A DNA stretch of 16,996 nucleotides. It comes from CAYNLG01 sp964397995 (GTDB lineage: Bacteria > Planctomycetota > Phycisphaerae > FEN-1346). Where the stretch lies: NCBI GenBank assembly GCA_964397995.1, contig CAYNLG010000079.1, positions 1 through 16,996 of the forward strand, given 5' to 3'. Position numbers and translations under genes: made by a program. The notes under the pieces were generated by a model. It was given only the letters and a program-made list of their open reading frames with translations. It ran no database searches and was not told the DNA's origin. The first letter of the stretch is position 1; every line of letters begins with the position of its first letter. Positions 1-7,307 of the stretch are shown piece after piece.

Positions 1-809
1 TCGTTCCGCACGACGAGAAAGGCCAGCAGGAGATGGCCAAGGTGCTGGGCGTGTCGGCGGCCCAGGTGCGTGAGAAGGTCGAATCGCTGCACGAGTTCAA
101 CCCGATGCTCGGGCATCGCGGCTGCCGCCTCGGCATCACCTATCCGGCCATCACGAGGATGCAGGCGCGGGCGGTGCTGGAGGCGGCGTACGAGGTGCGC
201 GGGGCGAAAGCGGAGATCATGATTCCGCTGGCGGGCCACGTCAAGGAGCTGGCGCACCAGAAGGCGATCGTCCTGGAGGCCTTTGACGAGGTGAAGGCCG
301 AGATGGGCAAGCGCAAGGCCCCGGACGTCAAGATCGGCACGATGATCGAGGTCCCGCGCGGTGCCCTGACCGCCGACCAGATCGCCGAGAATGCCGAGTT
401 CTTCAGCTTCGGCACGAACGACCTGACGCAGATGGGGTGCGGCTTCAGCCGCGACGACGCCGGCAAGTTCCTCGGCCAGTACGTCGAGATGGGCATCTAC
501 GACTACGATCCGTTCCAGTCGCTGGACCAGGCGGGCGTCGGCGAACTCGTCCGCATTGCCGTCACCAAGGGCCGCGCCGCACGCAAGGGCCTGAAGCTGG
601 GGATCTGCGGCGAGCACGGCGGCGATCCGATGTGCATCGCCTTCTGCCACGAGGTCGGCCTCGACTACGTGAGCTGCTCGCCGTTCCGCGTGCCGGTAGC
701 GCGGCTGGCGGCGGCGCATGCGGCCATCAAGAACGGGGACGCCCCGAAGGCGAAGCCGAAGAAGAAGGCCACGAAGTCCAAGAAGGCGAAGAAGCGGGCC
801 AGGAAGTAG
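1..809 (+). CDS. ppdK: Pyruvate, phosphate dikinase, C-terminal part (5' end outside window)
   Basis: PPDK interconverts pyruvate + ATP + Pi with PEP + AMP + PPi in the cytoplasm, linking glycolysis and gluconeogenesis. The reading frame is open from base 3, so the gene starts upstream of the window. The visible part is the PEP/pyruvate-binding TIM-barrel domain: LGHRGCRLGITYP near the start, the GTNDLTQ loop, FSRDD, and GICGEHGGDP with the cysteine used as general acid/base in the family. After the usual end of the barrel (VARLAAAHAAIKNG) comes a tail of about 20 residues that is almost all Lys, Arg, Ala and Pro, which standard PPDKs do not carry as far as I know. The phospho-histidine and ATP-grasp domains lie outside the window. 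A terminator hairpin follows 27 bases after the stop, so this is the last gene of its transcript. Confidence 0.95.
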   Translation, partial: VPHDEKGQQEMAKVLGVSAAQVREKVESLHEFNPMLGHRGCRLGITYPAITRMQARAVLEAAYEVRGAKAEIMIPLAGHVKELAHQKAIVLEAFDEVKAEMGKRKAPDVKIGTMIEVPRGALTADQIAENAEFFSFGTNDLTQMGCGFSRDDAGKFLGQYVEMGIYDYDPFQSLDQAGVGELVRIAVTKGRAARKGLKLGICGEHGGDPMCIAFCHEVGLDYVSCSPFRVPVARLAAAHAAIKNGDAPKAKPKKKATKSKKAKKRARK

Positions 810-836
810 GCCCGCCCCGCCTCGCAGCGCGTATCG

Positions 837-870
837 ACCGGCCGTCCCGCACACGGGGCGGCCGGTTCTT
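837..870 (+). terminator. Rho-independent-type terminator after ppdK
   Basis: ACCGGCCG (837-844) pairs perfectly with CGGCCGGT (859-866). TCCC (845-848) extends the stem against GGGG (855-858) through one G-T pair. This gives a 12-bp stem with a 6-base loop. It is followed by a short T-rich run (TTCTTC), weaker than a classic U-tract. Confidence 0.75.
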
Positions 871-974
871 CATGCGCCCCCGTGCGCGCGCGACCGAATA
901 CGGGGTGGCCTTGCGGCGTCCCGCATGTAGAATGAAAAGGGCCGCGGAGACCGTGCGGCCACAGGGAGGCGGTT

Positions 975-1577
975 ATGAACGAGTACGAGGCGATGCTCAG
1001 CATCCTGGTCGGCGTGGGGCTGGCGGCGGCATGCGGGTTCCGCGTGTTCGTCCCGCTGCTGGTGATGGCCATCGGCGCCAAGGCCGGGCATCTGCACCTG
1101 GCCGCCGGCTTCGACTGGATCGGCTCGTGGCCGGCCATCGTCGCGTTCAGTCTGGCGACCGGCCTCGAAGTGGCCGCCTACTACATCCCCTGGCTCGACA
1201 ACGCCCTGGACACGATCGCGACGCCGGCGGCGGTGGTCGCGGGCGTCGTCGTCATGGCCGCCGCCGTCACCGACGTCAGCCCGTTGCTGAAGTGGTCGCT
1301 GGCGGTGGTGGCGGGCGGCGGAGCGGCCGCCACGGTCCAAGCCGCGACCGTCACCGGCCGCGCGGGCTCCACCGCCGTGACCGGCGGCATCGCCAACCCC
1401 GTGCTCTCGACGCTCGAAGGCGTGAGCGCGACGGTGCTGGCGGTGCTGGCGATCGTGGTGCCGGTGGCGGCGGGCGTCCTGGTGCTCGGAGTCGCGGGGC
1501 TGGTGGTGTGGCGGCTGACGCGGCGGCGGCCGGTGCCGGTCGTGGTGGGCCGGGCCCTCGTACCGCCGGACGCCTGA
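975..1577 (+). CDS. DUF4126 family integral membrane protein
   Basis: This 200-residue, very hydrophobic protein has four or more membrane segments. It starts MNEYEAMLSILVGVGLAAAC, followed by the GFRVFVPLL segment and the HLAAGFDWIGSWPAI stretch typical of DUF4126. It ends with a strongly hydrophobic Val/Leu-rich helix and an Arg-rich cytoplasmic end (LTRRRP). The family is widespread and has no established function. The start is well supported: AGGGAGG lies 6 bases upstream of the ATG. A TAGAAT at 928-933 could be a -10 box but has no good -35 partner. The gene converges with nikR, and the stop codons are 16 bases apart with no clear terminator between them. Confidence 0.85.
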   Translation: MNEYEAMLSILVGVGLAAACGFRVFVPLLVMAIGAKAGHLHLAAGFDWIGSWPAIVAFSLATGLEVAAYYIPWLDNALDTIATPAAVVAGVVVMAAAVTDVSPLLKWSLAVVAGGGAAATVQAATVTGRAGSTAVTGGIANPVLSTLEGVSATVLAVLAIVVPVAAGVLVLGVAGLVVWRLTRRRPVPVVVGRALVPPDA

Positions 1578-1593
1578 TGCCCTTCGGCGACCG

Positions 1594-2010
1594 CTAGGCG
1601 AGGTCTTCTCCCGCGGTCGCGACCAGTTCCCCGTGCTTCACGCCGCGCGCCGCCAGCAGCCGGTCGGCCAGCGACCGGACGGCGTCGGCCTCGCCCCTGA
1701 GGATGATGACCTCCAGGCACATGTGGTGCGACAGGTGGACGTGCATCGTCGAGTGGACCAGGTCGCCGTGGTCGTGTTGGAGGCTCGTGAGGCGCTCGCC
1801 GACCTCGGGCACGTGGTGGTCGTAGACGAGGGTGAGCGTGCCGACGACCGGGGCGTCGCCGCGGTCCCAGACGTCGCGGACATGGGCGGCCCGGACGAGG
1901 TCGCGGATCGCCTCGCTGCGGTTCGCGTAGCCGCGCCGCTCGACCAGCCCGTCGAGCACCTCAAGCAGGACCGCGTCCATGGACACGCCAAAGCGGGCCA
2001 GGGTCTTCAT
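1594..2010 (-). CDS. nikR: Nickel-responsive transcriptional regulator NikR
   Basis: NikR is a tetrameric ribbon-helix-helix repressor with a C-terminal ACT-like nickel-binding domain. This 138-residue protein matches the family length. The RHH domain is at residues 1-45 (ARFGVSMD..., then RRGYANRSEAIRDLVR, almost identical to E. coli QRRGYNNRSEAIRDILR). All four high-affinity nickel ligands are visible: H79 (LQHDHGD), H90 and H92 (MHVHLSHHMC) and C98, equivalent to E. coli H76, H87, H89 and C95. I chose the ATG at 2010 rather than the longer frame because GGAGG lies 6 bases upstream and the protein then begins like its relatives. No nickel transporter, hydrogenase or urease gene lies nearby, so its targets are elsewhere or include its own promoter. 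It is divergent from ispG. Confidence 0.93.
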   Translation of the reverse strand: MKTLARFGVSMDAVLLEVLDGLVERRGYANRSEAIRDLVRAAHVRDVWDRGDAPVVGTLTLVYDHHVPEVGERLTSLQHDHGDLVHSTMHVHLSHHMCLEVIILRGEADAVRSLADRLLAARGVKHGELVATAGEDLA

Positions 2011-2033
2011 GGCAGGCCTCCGGGGACGGGTCC

Positions 2034-2061
2034 ATGGTAGCGGCGGGGCCGCCGGGGTCAA
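2034..2061 (-). promoter_or_regulatory. Candidate nikR promoter
   Basis: On the minus strand, TTGACC (plus 2056-2061) is followed after 16 bases by TACCAT (plus 2034-2039), fair matches to sigma-70 boxes. This would place the start of transcription about 20 bases upstream of the nikR ATG, leaving room for the GGAGG site. Confidence 0.45.
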
Positions 2062-2079
2062 GCGGCTCGACGTTGACCC
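2055..2079. promoter_or_regulatory. Inverted repeat GGGTCAA-N11-TTGACCC, candidate NikR operator
   Basis: A perfect 7-bp inverted repeat (2055-2061 and 2073-2079) with an 11-base spacer lies in the nikR-ispG intergenic region and covers the -35 boxes proposed for both directions. The 7-11-7 geometry equals that reported for Helicobacter NikR sites (TATWATT-N11-AATWATA), although the bases differ. Opposed -35 boxes would by themselves make such a palindrome, so its role as an operator is an inference. Confidence 0.4.
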
Positions 2080-2101
2080 GCCGCGCTCTCGGCCGCATAA
2101 T
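2073..2101 (+). promoter_or_regulatory. Sigma-70-type promoter of ispG
   Basis: TTGACC (2073-2078), exactly 17 bases, then CATAAT (2096-2101). Each box differs from consensus at one position. The expected transcription start, about 7 bases past the -10, falls on or next to the A of the ATG at 2109, which would give a leaderless mRNA. Confidence 0.65.
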
Positions 2102-2108
2102 GCCCGCC

Positions 2109-3209
2109 ATGAGCTCTGACCCGACCCCGGCCTGGACCCGCCGCCCGACGCGCGCCGTGCGCGTGGGGCGCGTGACGATCGGCGGGGGCGCGCCGGTGGT
2201 CGTCCAGAGCATGACCTCGACGCACACGCGGGACGCCGAGGCGACGCTCGCCCAGATTCGGCGCCTGGCGGAGGCCGGATGCGAGTTGGTGCGTGTGGCG
2301 GTGCCCGCCCTGCCCGACGCGGAGGCCTTGCCGGGCCTGGTCGCGGCGTCGCCCGTGCCGCTGGTCGGTGACATCCACTTCTCGACGGCGCTGGCGGTCC
2401 TCGCGGTCGAGGCCGGCTGCGCCAAGATCCGCCTCAACCCCGGCAACACGGACGACCCGGACGGCCTGAAGCGGGTGCTGGCCCTGGCGAGGGAGCGCGG
2501 CACGGCGATCCGGTTCGGGGCGAACGCGGGGAGCGTGCACGCGGCCGACGGCGGTCACACGCCGCCCGGGCTGGCCATGGCCGAGCGGATGGTTGAGATG
2601 CTGCTCGGGTGGGTGGAGGCGGCCGAGCGCGAGGGCTTCCGCGACCTGGTCCTCTCGGCCAAGGCCAGCGACGCCCCGACGACGCTCCTCGCCTACCGGC
2701 GGCTGGCGGCGGCCTGCGACCTCCCGCTCCATCTCGGGGTCACCGAGGCCGGGCCGGCGGAGGACGCGCGGCTGCGGTCGGCGGTCGTGCTGGGGTCGCT
2801 CCTGGCCGATGGCATCGGCGACACCGTCCGCGTCAGCGTCACGGGCGACCCTGTTCAGGAGGTGGCCATCGCCGAGGAGATCCTGACGGAGCTGGGCCTC
2901 CGGCCGCAGCGGCGGCTGCGCGTGGTCTCGTGCCCGACGTGCGGCCGATGCGAGGTGGACCTGGCCGGCCTCGTGGCGCGGCTGAAGGCGGCCACGCGGG
3001 ACCTGCGGGTGCCGCTCACCGTGGCCGTCATGGGCTGCATCGTCAACGGGCCGGGCGAGGCGCGGGAGGCGGACGTCGGCATCGCGGCCGGTAAGGGGCG
3101 CGGGGTGCTCTTCCGGCGGGGCGAGCGGGTCCGCGAGGTGCCGGAGGCGGGGCTCCTGGAGGCGCTTCTCGCGGAGATTCGGGCGCTGGCGGCGGAGCGC
3201 GAGGACTGA
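2109..3209 (+). CDS. ispG: 4-hydroxy-3-methylbut-2-en-1-yl diphosphate synthase (IspG/GcpE)
   Basis: IspG is the [4Fe-4S] enzyme that reductively opens MEcPP to HMBPP in the MEP isoprenoid pathway, in the cytoplasm. Visible signatures are RVGRVTIGGGAPVVVQSMT near the N-terminus, the barrel segment GDIHFSTALA, KIRLNPGN, and the cluster ligands C275 and C278 (SCPTCGRCEVD) and C310 (MGCIVNGPGE), with E317 as the fourth ligand. The 366-residue length from 2109 fits the short bacterial form. The frame stays open to an ATG at 2034, but the extra residues are unlike IspG and would overlap the promoter. ATG 2100 lies inside the -10 box. ATG 2109 has no Shine-Dalgarno sequence, in keeping with a leaderless message. 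A bidirectional terminator follows the stop. Confidence 0.95.
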   Translation: MSSDPTPAWTRRPTRAVRVGRVTIGGGAPVVVQSMTSTHTRDAEATLAQIRRLAEAGCELVRVAVPALPDAEALPGLVAASPVPLVGDIHFSTALAVLAVEAGCAKIRLNPGNTDDPDGLKRVLALARERGTAIRFGANAGSVHAADGGHTPPGLAMAERMVEMLLGWVEAAEREGFRDLVLSAKASDAPTTLLAYRRLAAACDLPLHLGVTEAGPAEDARLRSAVVLGSLLADGIGDTVRVSVTGDPVQEVAIAEEILTELGLRPQRRLRVVSCPTCGRCEVDLAGLVARLKAATRDLRVPLTVAVMGCIVNGPGEAREADVGIAAGKGRGVLFRRGERVREVPEAGLLEALLAEIRALAAERED

Positions 3210-3234
3210 CGGACCAAGCCACACACTGAGGCAT

Positions 3235-3268
3235 GAGAAACGGGCCGCCCCCTTGGGCGGCCCGTCTC
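3235..3268. terminator. Bidirectional terminator between ispG and the porin gene
   Basis: ACGGGCCGCCC (3240-3250) pairs perfectly with GGGCGGCCCGT (3255-3265) around a 4-base loop. GAGA (3235-3238) upstream and TCTC (3265-3268) downstream can extend the base of the stem. The plus side continues TCTCGTCCC and the minus side GTTTCTC, so it can serve both convergent genes. Confidence 0.8.
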
Positions 3269-3308
3269 GTCCCATCAGCCATTGGGTCCTGCTCCCGTGC
3301 GGCGGGTG

Positions 3309-4820
3309 CTACCAGGTGAAGACGATTTCGCCGCGCAGGAAGCTCGCGATGTCGTTCCGCGTGCTGTCGTAGTAGTCGCCCGGGAAGAAGAACTCGGTCA
3401 GGAGGTGCGTGCTGATGTTGTCGTTGAACTTGTAGCGGAGGAGGCTGGCGAGCAGCTGGCCGCGGAAGCTGTCGTCGCTACGGAAGCCGACGGTGTTCTG
3501 CAGGGTGTTCTCGTCGGCCCAGAGCAGGTGGTAGTCATTGCACCACTCCATGCGTTCCATCGGATGGATGGTGACGCCCATGCCGATGCGGTGGAGGTTG
3601 GTGACCTCGGCGATGCGGCTTTCAGTGGCGTAGGTGTAGATGTAGAGCTCGCTCCACTGTGGCCAGCGGCCCCACATCGGGTCCCAGGCCTCGTCGGTCC
3701 GGGTGTTGGGGTCGTCGCCGGAGAGGAACTCGTAGCCGATGCGGAAGCTCGTGTTGAGCTTGTCCTTGAGGAGGTAGTCGAGGCGGCTGACCAGGCCGTA
3801 GGCCTCGACCTTGTTGCCGAACTCGTGGCCGAACTGGTGGCCGCCCTCGACCCGGTAGAGCAAGTTTTCGCAGAAGGGGGTCGGGCCGGAGGCCGCGCCG
3901 CCGAACATGTAGATTTCGCCCTCGCGGCCGGAGAGGGCGTCGTTCGGACCGGCCTGGGCCCGGTCCTCGGCCTTCATCATGAAGTAGCCTTCGAGGGTGG
4001 CGGGCTCCAGGGCCTTGTTCGTCACGTACAGGATCACGCCGCGCTCGTCCTGCTCGACGATCCGCCCGTTGATGCCGCGCCCGTACTCGTGGAGCGGGCG
4101 GAGCCAGGAGGCGTCCTGGTCGGCTTTCTGGTCGAGGTAGACGAGGTCGATCTTGGTCTTGGCGTCTTCGAGGTCGAAGGTGAGGCGGCCGGCGTCGAAG
4201 AAGATGGTGCGTGAGCCGTCCCAGGGGGTGCCGTCGAGGCAGACCCAGCCCTTGCCGAAGATGAGGTCCTGGCGCCCGACCTTCATGGTGATGGGCAGGT
4301 CACCGACGTTGCGGAGGACGAAGTTGGCCCTGTCGAAGGCGACGTCGACGACGGAGTTCTCACCCCAGTCCCACTCGTCCCAGCCGACGCCGTTCGGCAT
4401 CCGGTCGGGCTTGTTCCAGTGGCGCCACTCCCAGACGAGGCGCATGTTGATGTCGAGGTCTTTCGTGGGATGCAGCGAGCCCCAGACCCGGGGACGGATG
4501 CGCTGGAAGTGCCGCTCGTGGAACGGCAGGTCCTCGTCCAGGAAGATCCCGTTGCCGATGTAGATGTCGCGCAGGCGCAGGTCGGCGCCCCAGGAGAACC
4601 ACTCGACGGGCTTCTTGATCTTGTCGGACCACTCCTTGAAGGTCTCGCCGAAGGCCCGCTGCTGCGGGTCGCAGGCCGGGGTCTCGGCGGCGTCCATGCC
4701 CTCGGGCGGGGGCAGGGATTCGATCTTCTCGCCCTCCTCGGCCGCCCTCGCGGGGACGGTCGCCGTCAGCCCGACGGCCACCGCGGCCGCCACAATCCAT
4801 AACAACGTGTGCGTTTTCAT
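3309..4820 (-). CDS. Alginate-export-family outer-membrane beta-barrel porin
   Basis: This 503-residue protein begins with a classical signal peptide (MKTHTLLWIVAAAVAVGLTA, cleavage probable after ARA at residue 26). It ends with an aromatic C-terminal strand (GEIVFTW) of the kind recognised by the BAM assembly machinery. The body is made of alternating amphipathic strands rich in Trp, Tyr and charged pairs. Motifs such as WGADLRLRDIYIGN, RIRPRVWGS, MKVGRQDLIFGKGWV and LVYLDQK match the alginate_export (AlgE-like) barrel group, which is common in planctomycetes, often as a general porin rather than a true alginate exporter. GAGGAG lies 9 bases before the ATG. The gene lies 78 bases downstream of the symporter gene on the same strand and no separate promoter is evident, so the two are probably co-transcribed as outer- and inner-membrane steps of one uptake route. 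The transported substrate is not known. Confidence 0.75.
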   Translation of the reverse strand: MKTHTLLWIVAAAVAVGLTATVPARAAEEGEKIESLPPPEGMDAAETPACDPQQRAFGETFKEWSDKIKKPVEWFSWGADLRLRDIYIGNGIFLDEDLPFHERHFQRIRPRVWGSLHPTKDLDINMRLVWEWRHWNKPDRMPNGVGWDEWDWGENSVVDVAFDRANFVLRNVGDLPITMKVGRQDLIFGKGWVCLDGTPWDGSRTIFFDAGRLTFDLEDAKTKIDLVYLDQKADQDASWLRPLHEYGRGINGRIVEQDERGVILYVTNKALEPATLEGYFMMKAEDRAQAGPNDALSGREGEIYMFGGAASGPTPFCENLLYRVEGGHQFGHEFGNKVEAYGLVSRLDYLLKDKLNTSFRIGYEFLSGDDPNTRTDEAWDPMWGRWPQWSELYIYTYATESRIAEVTNLHRIGMGVTIHPMERMEWCNDYHLLWADENTLQNTVGFRSDDSFRGQLLASLLRYKFNDNISTHLLTEFFFPGDYYDSTRNDIASFLRGEIVFTW

Positions 4821-4898
4821 CCGTGCGTATCTCCTCTTCAGTCGACTCCGGGGCCGGCCGTGCCGGCACCCCTCTCTCTCCCCCGCGGCCGCACCGGG

Positions 4899-6779
4899 TC
4901 AGCCGACCGCGTCTTGTTTCCCGAAACACGTCTCCAGGTGCGCCGGTTCCGGCGGTTTCGTCATCAGGCTGACCACGACGGCCACGAGGATCGACACCGG
5001 CAGCGCGACGACGATCGGGTCGACCACGGGCCAATTGTGGTGCCCCTCCAGGATGCTCGTCTTGCCATCGGTCACAAGCTTCACGATGCCGATGGCCTCG
5101 GCCTCCTGGGCCTTGACGAAGACCAGCCAGAAGGCGGTGACCAGGAAGCCGGCGATCATGGAGCAGAGGGCGCCGGCCCGGGTCATGCGTCTCCAGAACA
5201 GGCCGCCCACGAACGTCGGCAGGAACGCCGAGGCGCAGAGGCCGAAGAAGATGGCCGTCGCCCGGGCGATGATGTACTCCATCTGCTTGGAGTAGAGGCC
5301 GATGACGATGGCCGCCAGGATACCGAGACAGATGCCCACGCGGACCACCGTCACGCTGTGCCGGTGCTGCCGGCTGTGGCTGCGCGTCGCGACGGTCTCG
5401 AAGACATCGCGACCGAGGCTGGTGCCGAGGGCATGGAACTGGCTCGAGAGGGTGCTCATGGCGGCCGCCAGGAGCGTCAGCATGAAGAGCAAGCCGAACC
5501 AGCGTCCGAGCAGGCTGCCCATGGCCTTTTTGATGTAAAGGGGAATGATCTGGGCGACCTCGCCCTTGGCGTACACGATCGAGATGCTGCGCCCGCGGGC
5601 GATCCGCTCGCCGCCGGCGGTCGTCTCGTCCAGGTACGGCTCCTCGGGGTCGAGGACGACGGGGGCCATCTTGCCCTCGACGTCGGTCCAGGTGCCGTCC
5701 TCGCCCTTGGCCATGAGCTGGAGGACATGCTGGTTCTTGGCCTCATCCAGGGGCTTCACGAGGCGGCCCTGCAGAACCGGGCCGTTCTCGGCGAACCACG
5801 CGTTGGAGAGGCTGCCGACGGTGAAGGCGACGCCCGTCATGATCAGGATGAAGATGCCGCCCACGAGGACCGCCCGGTTCAGCTCCTTGCGGCTCTTGAC
5901 GGTCATGAAGCGGACGACGAGTTGCGGCTGCGCGAGGACGCCGATCCCGACGCCGAGGGTGATGGTCGAGATGACGATCCACCACAGGTTGTGCTGGATG
6001 TCCCCCCACCCGAAGGGTGGCATGGCGGTCCAGCCCTTGTGGCCGATGGTGGCGAGCTTGCCGGGCACCAGGGCCTTCAGGTTCGTGAGCTGCTCGTGGG
6101 CCGGCGTCACACCGCCCAGCACCACGTACGTGGCCACCAGGAGGATGAGCATGCCGACGAACATGATCGTGCCTTGGAGAGCGTCGGTGTACATGACGCC
6201 CTTGAGGCCGCCCACCACGACGTACAAGGCGATGATGATGCTGAAGATGAGCAGGGCGATCTCGTACCCGCCCTCCACGGCCGGGAAGAACTGGACCTGC
6301 AGGAACTTGGCCGCCCCGATGAGGACGGCGGCGGCATAGAGCGGGATGAACAGGGCGACGATCAGGCCGGCGATGACCTGGAGGGTGCGGCTTTGGTAGC
6401 GGCGACCCATCAACTCGGGGAAGGTGTGGGCATCGAGGCGATGGCCCAGCCGCCGCGTCGGCCCGCCCAGAAAGACGAACGCGATGAAAATGCCGACGAA
6501 GATGTTCAGGAAGGTCAGCCACAGCACGCTCATCCCGAACAGCCCCGCCACGCCGCCGAACCCGACGATGGCGCTGGTGGAGATGAAGGTCGCCCCGTAG
6601 CTCATGGCCATGACGAAGGGGTGGACCTTGCGGCCGGCGACCATATAGTCGGCGGCGGTCTTGGTGCGGCGGAAGCCCAGCCAGCCGAGGTACCCGACGA
6701 TGAACAGGTACACGACAACGACGCCGATGTCGAGGGCGTCGATCTGGGCGCCCGGTGCAGCTTCCGCCAACTGGACCAT
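4899..6779 (-). CDS. Sodium:solute symporter (SSS) family permease
   Basis: This 626-residue inner-membrane protein has the SSS/LeuT-like fold, which couples Na+ entry to solute uptake. Visible family features are an N-terminal helix (IGVVVVYLFIVGYLGWLGF), the motif RRTKTAADYMVAGRKV, the sodium-site region ATFISTSAIVGFGG, and the conserved PELMGRRYQSRTLQVI stretch. It has about 13 hydrophobic segments. The hydrophilic insertion at roughly residues 330-430 (starting near NAWFAENGPV, rich in Glu and Asp) is longer than in typical relatives. The substrate cannot be read from the sequence; sugars, organic acids and amino acids are all used in this family. GGGAGGG lies about 7 bases before the ATG. 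The gene follows the small accessory protein by 77 bases and precedes the porin, which suggests one transcript. Confidence 0.9.
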   Translation of the reverse strand: MVQLAEAAPGAQIDALDIGVVVVYLFIVGYLGWLGFRRTKTAADYMVAGRKVHPFVMAMSYGATFISTSAIVGFGGVAGLFGMSVLWLTFLNIFVGIFIAFVFLGGPTRRLGHRLDAHTFPELMGRRYQSRTLQVIAGLIVALFIPLYAAAVLIGAAKFLQVQFFPAVEGGYEIALLIFSIIIALYVVVGGLKGVMYTDALQGTIMFVGMLILLVATYVVLGGVTPAHEQLTNLKALVPGKLATIGHKGWTAMPPFGWGDIQHNLWWIVISTITLGVGIGVLAQPQLVVRFMTVKSRKELNRAVLVGGIFILIMTGVAFTVGSLSNAWFAENGPVLQGRLVKPLDEAKNQHVLQLMAKGEDGTWTDVEGKMAPVVLDPEEPYLDETTAGGERIARGRSISIVYAKGEVAQIIPLYIKKAMGSLLGRWFGLLFMLTLLAAAMSTLSSQFHALGTSLGRDVFETVATRSHSRQHRHSVTVVRVGICLGILAAIVIGLYSKQMEYIIARATAIFFGLCASAFLPTFVGGLFWRRMTRAGALCSMIAGFLVTAFWLVFVKAQEAEAIGIVKLVTDGKTSILEGHHNWPVVDPIVVALPVSILVAVVVSLMTKPPEPAHLETCFGKQDAVG

Positions 6780-6856
6780 CGTCCTTCCCTCCCCAAGAAG
6801 GGCGTGCTACCGCCGCACGCGATCGCGCACGGACGGGGGTGCGGGCCTGAGGAAAA

Positions 6857-7027
6857 CTACAGCTCCTCCTGGAGCTCCTTCTCCTCGGCCGCCCATTCCA
6901 CGTCTTCCGGCCCGATCTCTTCGTCGCCCTTGTTCCAGTTCACCACGCCGTAGACGACACACAGCGCGGAACTGGCGATGCACAGGACGTAGGCCAGCCA
7001 GACGTACGGGTCCTCGATTCCGAGCAT
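6857..7027 (-). CDS. Symporter small accessory protein (56 residues)
   Basis: This small protein has one membrane helix: MLGIEDPYVWLAYVLCIASS, then an LCVVYGVVNWNKG segment, then an acidic tail rich in Glu (EEKELQEEL at the very end). The MLG(I/M)(D/E)DPYVW start and the YGxxNWNKG end of the helix match the group of short proteins encoded directly upstream of SSS symporters, called symporter small accessory proteins. It probably binds or stabilises the symporter encoded next; the mechanism is not established. I chose the ATG at 7027 because the frame upstream is unlike a protein and the membrane helix would not be N-terminal otherwise. A GAGAGGAAAGG stretch precedes it. It is likely the first gene of a three-gene transcript with the symporter and porin. 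Confidence 0.75.
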   Translation of the reverse strand: MLGIEDPYVWLAYVLCIASSALCVVYGVVNWNKGDEEIGPEDVEWAAEEKELQEEL

Positions 7028-7081
7028 GGGCGTCGGCCCTTTCCTCTCACCGTGGAACACGGACTTGCACGCGGCGGAGCG

Positions 7082-7130
7082 TATATCAGGGAACCCCCGA
7101 CCCTTTGGCAAGCTTTTTTTCGAGATTCTA
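7082..7130 (-). promoter_or_regulatory. AT-richer segment, possible promoter region of the symporter operon
   Basis: The 280 bases between the VOC gene and the accessory gene hold no gene that I can support. The only AT-rich island is here. On the minus strand it offers TTGCCA (plus 7106-7111) with weak -10 candidates (GATATA, plus 7082-7087, 18-base spacer), and separately TAGAAT (plus 7125-7130) with no good -35. An A7 tract lies between them. I cannot decide which is used. Confidence 0.3.
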
Positions 7131-7307
7131 CACGCCGTGCCAACGGTCCCTGAACGCGTCGCCCGTCCCGGCCGCGCCGGGAAACCGCCCTGGTCCGCGT
7201 CCATCGGGACCGGCCTTGGCGTGGAGCCGCCGTGCGGCGGTTCACGCCGGAGCGGCTGTGCCCGCCCTCACGCGGGGCCGCGGCCGGCCGGGGCTCGCTC
7301 TCACACC

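Noticed and set aside
2011..2061. Extended N-terminus of NikR
   Set aside because: The 17 extra residues are Pro/Arg-rich and unlike NikR, while the ATG at 2010 has a GGAGG site at normal spacing.
2058..3275. Minus-strand frame of 405 codons opposite ispG
   Set aside because: No family resemblance; IspG on the plus strand has all its cluster ligands.
3282..4214. Plus-strand frame of 310 codons opposite the porin
   Set aside because: Val/Glu/Ala-rich mirror translation; the minus strand has a signal peptide and barrel end.
4809..6953. Plus-strand open frame of 714 codons opposite the symporter gene
   Set aside because: His/Asp/Glu-rich low-complexity translation with no start signal; mirror of the symporter's hydrophobic codons.
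7205..7307. GC-rich inverted repeats (for example GCCGCCGTGCGGCGG) after the VOC gene
   Set aside because: Short stems of this kind arise often in such GC-rich sequence and no T-run follows on the minus strand, so I do not call a terminator.
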